Positions 53,066 to 62,003 of a stretch of DNA of 64,000 bases are shown piece after piece. Position 1 is the stretch's first letter; every line of letters begins with the position of its first letter. The notes under the pieces were generated by a model. The model ran no database searches and was not told the origin of the DNA. It saw only the letters and a program-made list of their open reading frames with translations. Origin of the DNA: Lacrimispora saccharolytica (lineage in GTDB: Bacteria; Bacillota; Clostridia; Lachnospirales; Lachnospiraceae); contig JACJJN010000010.1 in NCBI GenBank assembly GCA_016899975.1, positions 44,682 through 108,681 on the forward strand. Reading direction: 5' to 3'. The position numbers were made by a program, and so were the translations under genes.

Positions 53066-53989
53066 TCACATCATATACAGTCCCACAAAGACCGGCATGG
53101 TCACAATGCAGACCAGTGTCGTAAAGATATTGATCGCCCCGGCATATTCCGCATCCTTCTGATACAGCTGAGCAAACTGCGTGATCGTAGACGCCGCCGG
53201 CGTCATTGTCGCCAGCAGAGTGATCAGCAGCACCTGCTTGCCATCGGGGATCAACGCCGCCGCATGGCTCAGCTTGATCAGAACCAGAACCATCGCCGGA
53301 CAGAAAACCATCCGGAGAAATACCACCAGATAGATCCGTTTATGGGCAAACAGCTGGCGGAACGGCATACCCGCCACCAGCATTCCTGTGATCATCATAG
53401 ACACCGGTCCGACCATATTTCCGACGGATGAGATCGTATTGTCCAGAACCGCAGGGAAACGAAGGCCCGAGAACAACAGGAAAAAGCCCACATATACCGC
53501 GATCATATTGGGATTCAGCAGGATTTTTCTCAGCTGCGGCTTCTTCTCTCCGGAAAACAGAAGCTTGCCGTGGGTCCAGACAAAGACAAGCTGGACCGAC
53601 AGAAAGGCGCTGGAGTAAATGACCCATTCCTGCCCCAGCACACCGGTCACAATGGGAATGATCAGATTTCCGGCATTGGAATAGATCACTGAAGCCACTT
53701 CCACTTCCGTCATGGCAAACGTCTTTCGAAGCACCACGCATAAAATCATCAAAAGAACATGGATCACCAAAGCCGCCGCAAAAGCCAGCAGAAGCCCCGC
53801 CTGCACCTCCTTTTTGAAATCCACCTGGAACGCATGGACGATCACGCACGGCATCACCAGATACAGACAGATTTTTGACAAAACCACACTGTCTCCGGAG
53901 CGGAGAACTCCTGCCCGGACAATCACAAACCCAAGGAGCATCATCAGAAACAGCTCCGCAATTTTTTCCATTAACAAAATACTGATCAT
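53066..53989 (-). CDS. AEC (auxin efflux carrier) family transporter
   Basis: This 307-residue protein has about ten membrane helices and the bile acid:sodium symporter/AEC pattern, with a repeated five-helix arrangement (MLLGFVIVRAGVL, SNAGNLIIPIVTGVLG, TPAASTITQFAQLY). Members export or import organic anions such as malate or amino-acid derivatives. I use the ATG at 53989, giving the usual family length. Longer in-frame starts would run into the repeated sequence at 54071-54115. The substrate is unknown. Confidence 0.88.
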   Translation of the reverse strand: MISILLMEKIAELFLMMLLGFVIVRAGVLRSGDSVVLSKICLYLVMPCVIVHAFQVDFKKEVQAGLLLAFAAALVIHVLLMILCVVLRKTFAMTEVEVASVIYSNAGNLIIPIVTGVLGQEWVIYSSAFLSVQLVFVWTHGKLLFSGEKKPQLRKILLNPNMIAVYVGFFLLFSGLRFPAVLDNTISSVGNMVGPVSMMITGMLVAGMPFRQLFAHKRIYLVVFLRMVFCPAMVLVLIKLSHAAALIPDGKQVLLITLLATMTPAASTITQFAQLYQKDAEYAGAINIFTTLVCIVTMPVFVGLYMM

Positions 53990-54070
53990 AGCACAGACTT
54001 TACCTTTCCGTCTTTCTGAAAATAGTTTCTCTTCATTATATCTTTCATACGGGTTCTGTGCAAGTACCAC

Positions 54071-54115
54071 AGTCATTTGTACATGAGGAAATAAAGTCAT
54101 TTGCACATGAGGAAA
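54071..54115. repeat. Two near-identical 21-bp tandem repeats, 24 bp apart
   Basis: Bases 54071-54091 and 54095-54115 share AGTCATTTG, then T or C, then ACATGAGGAAA: one difference in 21. They lie in the 155-bp gap between the DUF5696-like gene end and the AEC start. They resemble the multiple short repeats at insertion-sequence ends, or a regulator binding array. No transposase gene is nearby. Confidence 0.7.
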
Positions 54116-54144
54116 GTTTTTGGAAAAGGCGACGGTGACTCCTT

Positions 54145-56046
54145 TTATTCATTCGTTATAACATAGGTCTGCTTCTCGAAATCAACCATGACCGAGGTTC
54201 CGTCAGAAAAAGTGGTCTTCTGTATCTGCGGATTGCCGTCCACAAACTCATGACGTACCATCTCACATTTTCCTACTTTTTCGTGAAGGTCAGAAACAAT
54301 TTTCGATCTGCGGATGTCTTCCTCCAGCTTCATTTCCACATTTCCGTCGAACGCTCCGTCGATATTCGGATAAGCCGCATCCCTTACAAGGTAAGGTGCC
54401 CCACCGTTCAGCAACGCATAGAGCATGTAGTCTTCTTCCCCGCTCACCTTCTCCATCATCCAAGGCTGGATCACGCAGTCATGGTAAACAAGATTATAAA
54501 GCGGCACCGGTATCGCCTGTTTGGGCGCTCCCGGAACACGCATCATAAAATCATACGGCGCATAGTGACAGAACACCTGACTTTCCGCCGCCCAGTCATT
54601 GACCTCTTCTGAGCTTGGCAGAATCCCGTTTTTCATAAGATATTCGAAACAACGCACACGATAGTCATAGCAGTCTCTTCTTGTCATGCGGTGCATCGGG
54701 TGATCACACTCATCTCCCTCATTGCAGGTGAACACATCCAGATATGCACAGTCTAACTGGATTCCGTGTTTTGCAATTTCCTGAAAATTTCTTTTTACAT
54801 AATACGGAGCCTGTGTCGCACAAAGGTAAGACTGCGGTCCTCCCGCCCATCTCTGATGCCGCGGGATCGTTCCGTCCGGAAGACGGCACGCAAAGTTTTC
54901 GTCAAAGCTGGGCGCTGCCAGATAAAAGTCTCTGTACTGATCATGAATCCCAAATAAATACCCGCATTCATGCATCGCATCCGCCAGGGATTTCATCCCT
55001 TCCCAGCCGCCTGCCGCCTCGCATGCCGGCCCGTATCCATAATCCGGATGGCAGTTGTCATAGCCAGGCTCCGCCCAGCCGTCCAGGTGAAGATACAGTT
55101 TTTTCACACCCATCCTGTGGAGCTGCCGGATCTCCTGTTCTCTCTGAGCAAACGTTGTCAGATGGTTATTTTTCTCCGGATTCTCCGGATCATAAAAATC
55201 CGAGTTTGGCTGTACAAAGGTTTTGATCCCTTTATGCAGAAACGCACAGCCGATCAGGTCGTTGACCTTCGGGTTTCTCACTGCCTTTTCTTCCAGCGTG
55301 CGCAGCCTTCCCTGCTCGTCCACCTCATTTCTGTATGCTTTGCAGATATCGTTATAATCGCAGTCATTGAAAAAGGTGTATTTTAAGACACGCCGCTCCC
55401 TCATTTTTCCAAGACTCGGCTCAAAACGGACAGAAACCCTTGTGTAAGGTCCTCCTGCCGGGTGCTCGGCCTGATATCCGGCATTCCACGGAGTCACACA
55501 CACCGCAAGGTATCCTTCCCGTTCCCTGACCTGGGCAAACCACGGCATATATGCGCCCGCTGTCCCAAAAAAGCCATCAAACACCGGTTTCTGCAGCTCC
55601 GTTTCCCATGTGTTGGGAATCAGCATACCCTGCTGCTGTGTCAAAAGGGTATACCAGTCTTTTCGCTTCTGCGCAAATTCCATCGGACCCGGCCAGAAAA
55701 CTTTCTTCACGTCCAGTCCTTCTTCCTGAAGCGGGATCCATTCACAGCGCACATCCCCCGTTGCATCTTCCACCCAGACAAGGGTCTGAAACTCATACGG
55801 TACCAATTTCCCGTCTTTTTCAAATCCTCGGTAGGTACTTAAAATTCCTTCACCAGTTCCCAGGCGGAACGTTTCATGGCTGATCTCAGACGCATCACGA
55901 AAAAATACATTTCCCTCTGCACATTCCATATACGGAGCATAATGTTCGTCCCATCTCCATTCCCTGCCGCCCTCTTTCTGAAAAGAAAATGCCAGTGTAT
56001 TCTCATCCAGCTGAATCCGCATCCCGTTTTTTACAATCTTTATCAT
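54145..56046 (-). CDS. Putative glycoside hydrolase (DUF5696-like)
   Basis: This 633-residue protein lacks a signal peptide, so it is intracellular. Residues 1-~250 look like a beta-sandwich. Residues ~260-580 look like a (beta/alpha)8 barrel, with KKLYLHLDGWAEPGYDN, YLFGIHDQYRDFY, LDCAYLDVFTCNEGDE and GILPSSEEVNDWA; acidic residues in these strands are candidate catalytic groups. The pattern matches DUF5696/GH101-type uncharacterised hydrolases. GAAGGAG precedes the ATG at 56046. A divergent AraC regulator lies 156 bp away and probably controls it. The substrate is unknown. Confidence 0.65.
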   Translation of the reverse strand: MIKIVKNGMRIQLDENTLAFSFQKEGGREWRWDEHYAPYMECAEGNVFFRDASEISHETFRLGTGEGILSTYRGFEKDGKLVPYEFQTLVWVEDATGDVRCEWIPLQEEGLDVKKVFWPGPMEFAQKRKDWYTLLTQQQGMLIPNTWETELQKPVFDGFFGTAGAYMPWFAQVREREGYLAVCVTPWNAGYQAEHPAGGPYTRVSVRFEPSLGKMRERRVLKYTFFNDCDYNDICKAYRNEVDEQGRLRTLEEKAVRNPKVNDLIGCAFLHKGIKTFVQPNSDFYDPENPEKNNHLTTFAQREQEIRQLHRMGVKKLYLHLDGWAEPGYDNCHPDYGYGPACEAAGGWEGMKSLADAMHECGYLFGIHDQYRDFYLAAPSFDENFACRLPDGTIPRHQRWAGGPQSYLCATQAPYYVKRNFQEIAKHGIQLDCAYLDVFTCNEGDECDHPMHRMTRRDCYDYRVRCFEYLMKNGILPSSEEVNDWAAESQVFCHYAPYDFMMRVPGAPKQAIPVPLYNLVYHDCVIQPWMMEKVSGEEDYMLYALLNGGAPYLVRDAAYPNIDGAFDGNVEMKLEEDIRRSKIVSDLHEKVGKCEMVRHEFVDGNPQIQKTTFSDGTSVMVDFEKQTYVITNE

Positions 56047-56202
56047 GTAGGTTTCTCCTTCCATCGATTCATTACTTGTGAACATTATACAATTTTACAG
56101 GGCAATGTACTTGTCCTTTCATCCGTTTCTCTTGTCTTATTGTCCTGATTCTGCTATGATCATAAAAAACACCCGGTTATCGTGAAACAAGGAGCAGCTG
56201 CC

Positions 56203-57135
56203 ATGACTTATGTACCCACCCCACTGAAAAAAGAAATTGTCATCGATTCGATCATCACCATACACTACTTTGAATATATGCGGGATTTTGTCTTCCGCGG
56301 AGAATCACATGATTTTTGGGAATTTCTTTACGTGGATCGCGGAACGGTCCTCGTAACTGCCGGGGAATCGGACTTCCAACTGACGACGGGAAATATTATC
56401 TTCCACAAACCGAAGGAATTCCATGCGATCCGCTCCATCGGAAAAAATTCTCCAAACCTTATGACAGCCTCTTTCACTTCCGCCTCCCCTGCCATGAAAT
56501 TATTGGAAGGCAAAATCGATACGCTGTCCATCGAGGAGCGAAACATTATTTCCCACCTTCTGGGACTTGCAAGACAGTCCTTTGCAACGCCTCTTCATGT
56601 TCCATCCGTGGAACAGATTCTGCTGAAACCGGATCTTCCTTTCGGCACGGAACAGTTGATCGGCGCTGATCTGGAACTGCTTCTCATCTCTTTGATCCGC
56701 AAACCGGCAAGCCCTGCCGTCCGGCGGATTCCGGCTTCTGCTTCCGTTTCAGAAGAAAACTCCAGGGAGAATCGTCTCGACAGGATTCTTTCCTTTATGG
56801 AAGAACATATCTGTGAACAGCTGACGGTGGAACAGATCTGCAGCGCCTTCTCCTTAAGCCGTTCTTCCCTCCAATCGTTGTTTCATGAGAAAAAAGGCTG
56901 CGGAGTCATGGATTACTTCATTCACAGAAAGATTGATCGGGCAAAAGAAATGATCCGGGACGGAACTATGAATGTTACGGAAATTTCCTATTTTCTTTCC
57001 TACAGTTCCCGGCAGTATTTTTCCAAACAGTTCAAGCAGATTACCGGAATGTCCCCGCAGCAATACGCTTCCAGCGTAAAAGGATTATCACAATCTGCCC
57101 AGGGGTCGTTCATAAAGCCCAAACTAATCAAGTAG
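56203..57135 (+). CDS. AraC-family transcriptional regulator
   Basis: This 310-residue regulator has an N-terminal cupin-like sensor (ESHDFWEFLYVDRGTVLVTAG, IIFHKPKEFHAI) and a C-terminal double helix-turn-helix. In that region EQLTVEQICSAFSLSRSSLQSLFHEK is the first motif and VTEISYFLSYSSRQYFSKQFKQITGMSPQQY the second. GGAG lies eight bases before the ATG at 56203. It is divergent from the DUF5696-like hydrolase and is the likely sugar-responsive activator of that gene. Confidence 0.93.
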   Translation: MTYVPTPLKKEIVIDSIITIHYFEYMRDFVFRGESHDFWEFLYVDRGTVLVTAGESDFQLTTGNIIFHKPKEFHAIRSIGKNSPNLMTASFTSASPAMKLLEGKIDTLSIEERNIISHLLGLARQSFATPLHVPSVEQILLKPDLPFGTEQLIGADLELLLISLIRKPASPAVRRIPASASVSEENSRENRLDRILSFMEEHICEQLTVEQICSAFSLSRSSLQSLFHEKKGCGVMDYFIHRKIDRAKEMIRDGTMNVTEISYFLSYSSRQYFSKQFKQITGMSPQQYASSVKGLSQSAQGSFIKPKLIK

Positions 57136-57232
57136 TCTCAAAGGGCCCGCCGCAAGCGAGCCTTACCCACTGGCTTTGCCATTCATCCTGAAAACCGAAA
57201 TTCAGATAGCAACTTGCAGAGGAGGTTTGAAT

Positions 57233-57517
57233 ATGAATCAGAAATTCGAATACGATGAAATCATTCATGAAATACCAGAAAACGGGGGCGCCTATGTGAT
57301 CTTTCCCTGGGATATCCGGAAAATTTTTGGAAGAGGCCGGGTAAAAGTACATGCGACCTTTGACGGAATTCCGTACGACGGCAGTATCGTCAACATGGGG
57401 CTGAAACACCCCGACGGAGAGATCTGCTATATGATCGGGGTACTGAAATCTATCCGGAAACAGCTTGGAAAAGGCGACGGCGACTCCATTCATGTGGTTA
57501 TCGAAGAACGAATCTAA
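57233..57517 (+). CDS. DUF1905 domain protein
   Basis: This 94-residue protein is a single small domain (FEYDEIIHEIPENGGAYVIFPWD, KVHATFDGIPYDGSIVNMG, GVLKSIRKQLGKGDGDSIHVVIE), recognisable as DUF1905. AGGAGG lies seven bases before the ATG at 57233. It follows the AraC gene by 97 bp. Function is unknown; the family often occurs with a YdeI-like domain, which is absent here. Confidence 0.88.
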   Translation: MNQKFEYDEIIHEIPENGGAYVIFPWDIRKIFGRGRVKVHATFDGIPYDGSIVNMGLKHPDGEICYMIGVLKSIRKQLGKGDGDSIHVVIEERI

Positions 57518-57537
57518 CTGCGAAAGCACAAAAATAT

Positions 57538-57570
57538 GGCGGCATTACCATTCCTCTGGTAGATGCCGCC
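57538..57570. terminator. Terminator hairpin after the DUF1905 gene
   Basis: GGCGGCAT (57538-57545) and ATGCCGCC (57563-57570) pair perfectly, with an inner TACC/GGTA extension, 20 bp after the DUF1905 stop. GGTCTCTCTCTC follows. It also lies just past the end of the truncated regulator on the opposite strand. Confidence 0.75.
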
Positions 57571-57599
57571 GGTCTCTCTCTCAGCCAGACTCCTGTTGT

Positions 57600-58554
57600 T
57601 CAGCAGTTCACGGAATCCTTCACTTTCTTTCCATATGCTTCCAGTATTTTCCGGAACCTTTCATCTCCCCGAAGAAAATGATACTCTTCCTGTGTTTCTG
57701 CTTCTCGTATGAATGCCTGAAGATATACCTCTCCTAACCCATCACTCAACCCGGAAGCGGATTTACTTTCCGCAAGCCTGTAATACAGCGGCGATTCGCT
57801 GATATTCCAGGGCTTCTGGGACTCATCCAGAATTTCTTTGATCCACTCAATACTCTGATCCACTTCCTTTCTGTACAGGGAAACCAAAAAGTGCGGAACC
57901 TTCTTTCCGTAACTCCACAAGTCAAACAGCGAAACCATTTGATCCGCTGTCTCCGCAACTCGCTCTGCTGTCTGATGGTTTCCTGTTTTTTCTTCAAGCT
58001 CAATCAGTTGATACAAATAGCTCTGGATTTTACTGCCAAGTTCCATAATTCTTCCTTCGACTAACAAAGCCGCAGCGTCATTTTCTCCTTCACTCATATA
58101 AAGATTTATTTGTAACAGCTTTTTGTCAAACTCAGCATCCGGGAGCTGTTCCATTCGTTCCGCTGCTTTCTCATAATCAGAATCATTGATCGCTTCCATG
58201 GCGAGCGCATAAAGAGCCGCATATCGGATTTTTTCATCCTGACTGCCGCTCACCTGCTCATACCAGGAATTCACCATTTTTTTGTATTCTGTTTTCTGTT
58301 CGGGATCAATCGCAGACAGTGCAAGGGAACTGTTCAATACCGTTGCCGCCAAATAGATCAGCCGATCACAATGGGGATATTCCCGGATTTTTTCCGCGGT
58401 TCGTTCAAAAGCGGAAACGATATTCCCAGTTACCGCAGACTCCGTAATCTCATTGATAAACATACTGATCTCAAGTTCCGTCAGATCCTCCTGGAAAGAA
58501 AACAACGTATTCATATCAATCTTCAAAAGCCTGGCAAGGGTCACGATAATAAGA
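57600..58554 (-). pseudogene. 5'-truncated XRE-type regulator with helical-repeat C-terminal region
   Basis: The reading frame TLARLLKIDMNTLFSFQEDLTELE matches the end of an XRE helix-turn-helix domain, followed by ~270 residues of TPR-like helices (AAERMEQLP, GNHQTAERVAETADQ). The first ~55 residues of the DNA-binding domain are missing. Upstream of about 58554 the sequence changes to an hsdM fragment. The in-frame ATG at 58583 arises only by chance inside that fragment. Such regulators usually control a nearby transporter or ion response. It is probably non-functional as a DNA-binding protein. Confidence 0.85.
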
Positions 58555-58757
58555 ATTAGCTTCTGTAATCGTTCCTCGAACATTATTTAAAACAAGATTC
58601 ATCTTCGCAAGCTTTACTGTTGCGCCCGTTTTCTCCACGCCATAAGCACGCAGATTAATCTGTTTCCCTTTCGCTCTGTGACGCTCAATATAATGAGCCG
58701 TTTGAACAAACATACCACCGCTGCCACAGGCAGGATCTGTTGCCGTGTCTAATTTGA
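58555..58757 (-). pseudogene. Fragment of a type I restriction-modification methyltransferase (HsdM)
   Basis: Residues LDTATDPACGSGGMFVQTAHYIE contain the SAM-binding motif I of HsdM, and AYGVEKTGATVKLAKMNLVLNN and TITEANSYY match the following region. The catalytic NPPF motif is gone because the frame runs into the truncated regulator within a few codons. Sequence upstream of 58757 is unrelated to HsdM. About 68 codons remain of a ~500-codon gene. Confidence 0.88.
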
Positions 58758-58776
58758 TACAACATAACGGCAGCTT

Positions 58777-58792
58777 ATTTCTACCCCTTAAC
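58777..58792 (+). repeat. 16-bp direct repeat, left copy
   Basis: ATTTCTACCCCTTAAC is identical to 63237-63252. A 7-bp hairpin GTGTGCA/TGCACAC (58806-58823) lies just to the right. One exact 16-mer repeat could arise by chance in 64 kb, but both copies sit at scars: this one beside the hsdM fragment, the other beside the recombinase terminator. Confidence 0.5.
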
Positions 58793-58918
58793 GATGAACA
58801 CCCCCGTGTGCATTTTTGCACACCCCTCATAACGATGCCGTATGCACCGTTACGGAGTAAGGGATTCGGTTTTATCGCTACCTGTGCGTACATTGCGTTC
58901 TCCTCGTGGAACTGAAAA

Positions 58919-59959
58919 TTATCTCTTTTCCAACCATTCTTCTTTCGTCAAACAAGTTATATGTTCTGTTCGTAGAACACCCTCTAACGCACAAGGAACA
59001 TTCTCTGAAGTGTGATGGTAATGAAATCCACATTTTTCTTGCACACGCTTTGATTTCTCGTTTCCATCAAAGTACCCGCACCATAATTTTTCGAGATTCA
59101 GTTCTTCAAAGCCATATCGCATTATCTCACGAACCGCCTCTGGGATGAGTCCTTGTCCCCAATATGGAACGCCAATCCAGTATCCGATTTCACCCTCCGT
59201 ATCAGGAATGCCGATATTACTTGCCTTGCCAAGCATTAATCCTATACTGCCAACTGGATGTCCTGTTTCTTTCAAAACCACCGCGTATGTCTCTGGTTCA
59301 GAAAGCACACCTTTTATAATCTCTCTGCTGTTTTCTACACTCGTATGAACAGCCCATCCCGCAATCGGTCCCACATCGGGATTGCTGGCGTATTTGTATA
59401 AATCCTCCCCATCGCTTTCTTCCCAGCGGCGCAGGATTAAGCGTTCTGTTTCAAGCGATTTTTCTATGAACATTTCCATATCCGTACATTTCCAAGTTCC
59501 TATCGGCATCTCGCATTCTCTCTTGGCATACTCGGTAAATCCTACCGCCTCATAACAATACCTTGCGCTCTCATTATTCTCAAATACGCCCAGATCAATC
59601 CTTTTGGCGCTGAGATGTTCCTTTACATATCCTATTCCAAGCTGAAGCAGTTCTTTTCCGTACCCTTTTCCCCTTATAGCGGGATTGACTATTACAAAGC
59701 CAAACCGAACAGAACTGTCATCATCATCTCGTGGATATCTTATGATAAAATGTCCGACAATAGTTTCATTTTCATCCACAGCCGTGAGAGGATAGAAGCG
59801 TCCTGATTCAATCTGAGGTGCATAGTTTTCATTTATGTCCTCTCCCGTAAGCGGATACTTGTTAAACCTGTCGGCAGACCACTTGTATAACTCCTCCTCT
59901 GATCGTAGCCACTCGGCTATAATCGGTGCATCTTCTTTTTTGAAATTTCTCAGTATCAT
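58919..59959 (-). CDS. Tandem-domain GNAT acetyltransferase
   Basis: This 346-residue protein has two GNAT domains. The first (1-~170) has GFVIVNPAIRGKGYGKELL, with the acetyl-CoA loop RGKGYGK. The second (~170-346) has YWIGVPYWGQGLIPEAV and GYFDGNEKSKRVQEKCGF, typical of RimJ/RimL-like enzymes. AAGAGGT lies eight bases before the ATG. The acceptor substrates are unknown; self-protection against a small molecule or protein N-terminal acetylation are both possible. Confidence 0.9.
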   Translation of the reverse strand: MILRNFKKEDAPIIAEWLRSEEELYKWSADRFNKYPLTGEDINENYAPQIESGRFYPLTAVDENETIVGHFIIRYPRDDDDSSVRFGFVIVNPAIRGKGYGKELLQLGIGYVKEHLSAKRIDLGVFENNESARYCYEAVGFTEYAKRECEMPIGTWKCTDMEMFIEKSLETERLILRRWEESDGEDLYKYASNPDVGPIAGWAVHTSVENSREIIKGVLSEPETYAVVLKETGHPVGSIGLMLGKASNIGIPDTEGEIGYWIGVPYWGQGLIPEAVREIMRYGFEELNLEKLWCGYFDGNEKSKRVQEKCGFHYHHTSENVPCALEGVLRTEHITCLTKEEWLEKR

Positions 59960-59977
59960 TAATTCTGACCTCTTAAG

Positions 59978-60427
59978 TTATTTTATAGAAACTGTCCATG
60001 TGTCCCCATCAACCAAATACTGAAATTCCGTCAGAGCCGGATCGTTTATCACACGCATCAAGTCTTCAAAATCATCGACCGTGTTTATTTCTGACAGACG
60101 ATTGCTTTCCACCCATTCCATCTGCCCCTCATCAGAAGACACAACCGTGCCGCTATATTCTGTAGTCTTGAACAGTAGGACAACATACCGTCCGTTTTTG
60201 ATTGGGAACTGCTTCACACCCACAAGCCGTGGATTTTTTATGTCCAGCCCCGTTTCTTCTTTCATTTCACGGATCACCGCGTCAACGAAAGATTCTCCCG
60301 GTTCCACATGACCGCCCGGAAGCGTATATCCCTGCCAGTCCTTTTTTATTCTGTTCTGAAGGAGCATTCTGTCATCATCAGTGATGAGACACAATACCGT
60401 CAACTCGACATTTTCTGTTCTGCTCAT
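59978..60427 (-). CDS. Nudix hydrolase (MutT/8-oxo-dGTPase-like)
   Basis: This 149-residue protein has a full Nudix box GGHVEPGESFVDAVIREMKEETGL (~36-59). The size and NRIKKDWQGYTLPGG match MutT-like nucleotide-cleaning enzymes. It sits between two acetyltransferase genes on the same strand with short gaps, so it is probably co-transcribed with them. The substrate is inferred only by family. Confidence 0.9.
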   Translation of the reverse strand: MSRTENVELTVLCLITDDDRMLLQNRIKKDWQGYTLPGGHVEPGESFVDAVIREMKEETGLDIKNPRLVGVKQFPIKNGRYVVLLFKTTEYSGTVVSSDEGQMEWVESNRLSEINTVDDFEDLMRVINDPALTEFQYLVDGDTWTVSIK

Positions 60428-60445
60428 TTTCTCTTCCGACTTTCC

Positions 60446-61123
60446 TTATAATTCACACACCATAATATATTCTTCGGCGTTCTCATCCACAGTCTTGAAT
60501 CCGACATTTTTATACATCTTCACGGCGTAGTTTTCTTTCTGCACCGCCAGGGACGCCCGTTCATACCCCTGCCATTTCAGCAGTTCGAGCATCTTCACCA
60601 TAAGCTGCGAACCGATGCCTTGACCGCGATATTCCTTGTAAAGCGAAATAGCGAAGGACGGTGTCTCATCATCCACATGGCCGTAATCGTCCATGATTCT
60701 TGTCCAGACCGTTCCGACTACCTTACCGCCGAAATCTGCCACCAAGCAGTTATCGCCTTTCCGGGTACCGAAATCATCCGTGTACACACGAAGTTCCGGC
60801 TTCTCAATGATGTCCCTCGCAGGCGATTCCGTACCCTTCGGTATGAAGATTGCTTCATACAAGAAGTCCTTCAGCAGATCGGTTTCACCTTTACGAAGGC
60901 TGCGGATCACATATTTTTTGTGCTTGTCGCTCGTCATGTGGGAGATATGCTCGTTACGCACCCTGCCCAGCATTTCAAGGATCTGTCTGCCAATCGGCTC
61001 CGGCTCGTTATCATTGCTGCCGCATATAAGTTCCAGCGTGTCCGGCGTCCAAATGTACCCGTGCGCCTTGTTATAGAGGTACTGCTGGAATTCCTCGTAT
61101 TCTTTTTCTTTCAGTTGCTTCAT
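60446..61123 (-). CDS. GNAT-family acetyltransferase
   Basis: This 225-residue protein has its GNAT core in the C-terminal half: GKVVGTVWTRIMDDYGHVDDE, FAISLYKEYRGQGIGSQLM (acetyl-CoA loop RGQGIG) and AVKMYKNVGFKTVDE. The N-terminal ~85 residues are an extra helical region of unknown role. AAAGGAT precedes the ATG. It is 11 bp from the next upstream gene, so expression is probably joint. Confidence 0.88.
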   Translation of the reverse strand: MKQLKEKEYEEFQQYLYNKAHGYIWTPDTLELICGSNDNEPEPIGRQILEMLGRVRNEHISHMTSDKHKKYVIRSLRKGETDLLKDFLYEAIFIPKGTESPARDIIEKPELRVYTDDFGTRKGDNCLVADFGGKVVGTVWTRIMDDYGHVDDETPSFAISLYKEYRGQGIGSQLMVKMLELLKWQGYERASLAVQKENYAVKMYKNVGFKTVDENAEEYIMVCEL

Positions 61124-61134
61124 ATATACATCCT

Positions 61135-61974
61135 TTATGACTCCGGCATTGGAATTGCCTTTAATGCCTCATCAATTTTTATCGCCTGCACAGGAACATA
61201 TTCACCATTGAGCCGAACGCCCCCGCCAGTCAATGAGAACAATTCCCTTGACGTGTTCAGGTCAAGTCGCAAATTTTCGTTTGAAAGTAACTGATCCAAA
61301 CCGGCAGCCACCTTCTCCGAAAGAAACTTCTCAGCTTCCTTCTGCCGTTCAATACACAGTTCTTCCGATTCACAGTCTTTCCTGATTCGAGCGTTGCTGA
61401 TTATCCGGATTTCATTTACCACGCCAAGCATATGATAGACCAGTCTCATCATATGGGCTTTGGCTTCCTCTTCATCCATCTCGAAGTAAAATTGTTCAAA
61501 CGCCTTATCAATCTGCGAAGAAACATCTGCAAGCCGTCTATCTGGCTCAGCTTGTTTTTTAACAGCTGTTTTTGCTGTTGTTGTGGTCTTTTGCTCCTTT
61601 TTCCCACTGACAGCATTTTTTATTCCGCGACCCTTTTCCTTAACCCAAGGCCATGCGGTGTTTTTCCACCAAGGAGATATAACCTCCCGAAACAGCAAGA
61701 TGCCTCCTGCTACGATGGCCGCACCCAGCGCTTCTCCGACTTGCTGTGCAAACTCTTCCTGCTCCGGTGTTAATTGAACGCGTCGTTCTTCATAAGGGTA
61801 CGGATCATAATCATCGCTCCGTAAATCGTCAACATCGTACTCTTCCCACTCGATGATGTCGGGATTCTGATTGTTCTCGTCCCGCGTCAATCCTCTCACG
61901 CGGTCTGGATTATCCTTGGAACGAATGAGATGATCTCCATCTTTTACAATTGGCTTATATACTTTCTCACCCAT
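61135..61974 (-). CDS. Unknown protein with one hydrophobic helix and basic linker
   Basis: This 279-residue protein has an acidic N-terminus (DIIEWEEYDVDDLRSDDYDPYPYEE), one hydrophobic helix (~82-103, GAAIVAGGILLFREVISPWW) and a Thr/Lys-rich linker. A helical region (~145-225, LADVSSQIDKAFEQFYFEMDEEEAKAHMMRL) and a short beta segment (LNGEYVPVQAIKI) follow. No family is recognised. It lies between the DUF4268 gene and the acetyltransferases on the same strand. Proteins of this style occur in mobile-element cargo. Confidence 0.7.
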   Translation of the reverse strand: MGEKVYKPIVKDGDHLIRSKDNPDRVRGLTRDENNQNPDIIEWEEYDVDDLRSDDYDPYPYEERRVQLTPEQEEFAQQVGEALGAAIVAGGILLFREVISPWWKNTAWPWVKEKGRGIKNAVSGKKEQKTTTTAKTAVKKQAEPDRRLADVSSQIDKAFEQFYFEMDEEEAKAHMMRLVYHMLGVVNEIRIISNARIRKDCESEELCIERQKEAEKFLSEKVAAGLDQLLSNENLRLDLNTSRELFSLTGGGVRLNGEYVPVQAIKIDEALKAIPMPES

Positions 61975-62003
61975 TCTGTATCTTCTCCCTCAAACAAGAC
62001 AAA

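Noticed and set aside
58516..58893. A 125-residue protein starting at 58893.
   Set aside because: Only the middle part is HsdM-like; the first part has no match to HsdM and the end runs into the regulator, so it is a chimeric remnant rather than a gene.
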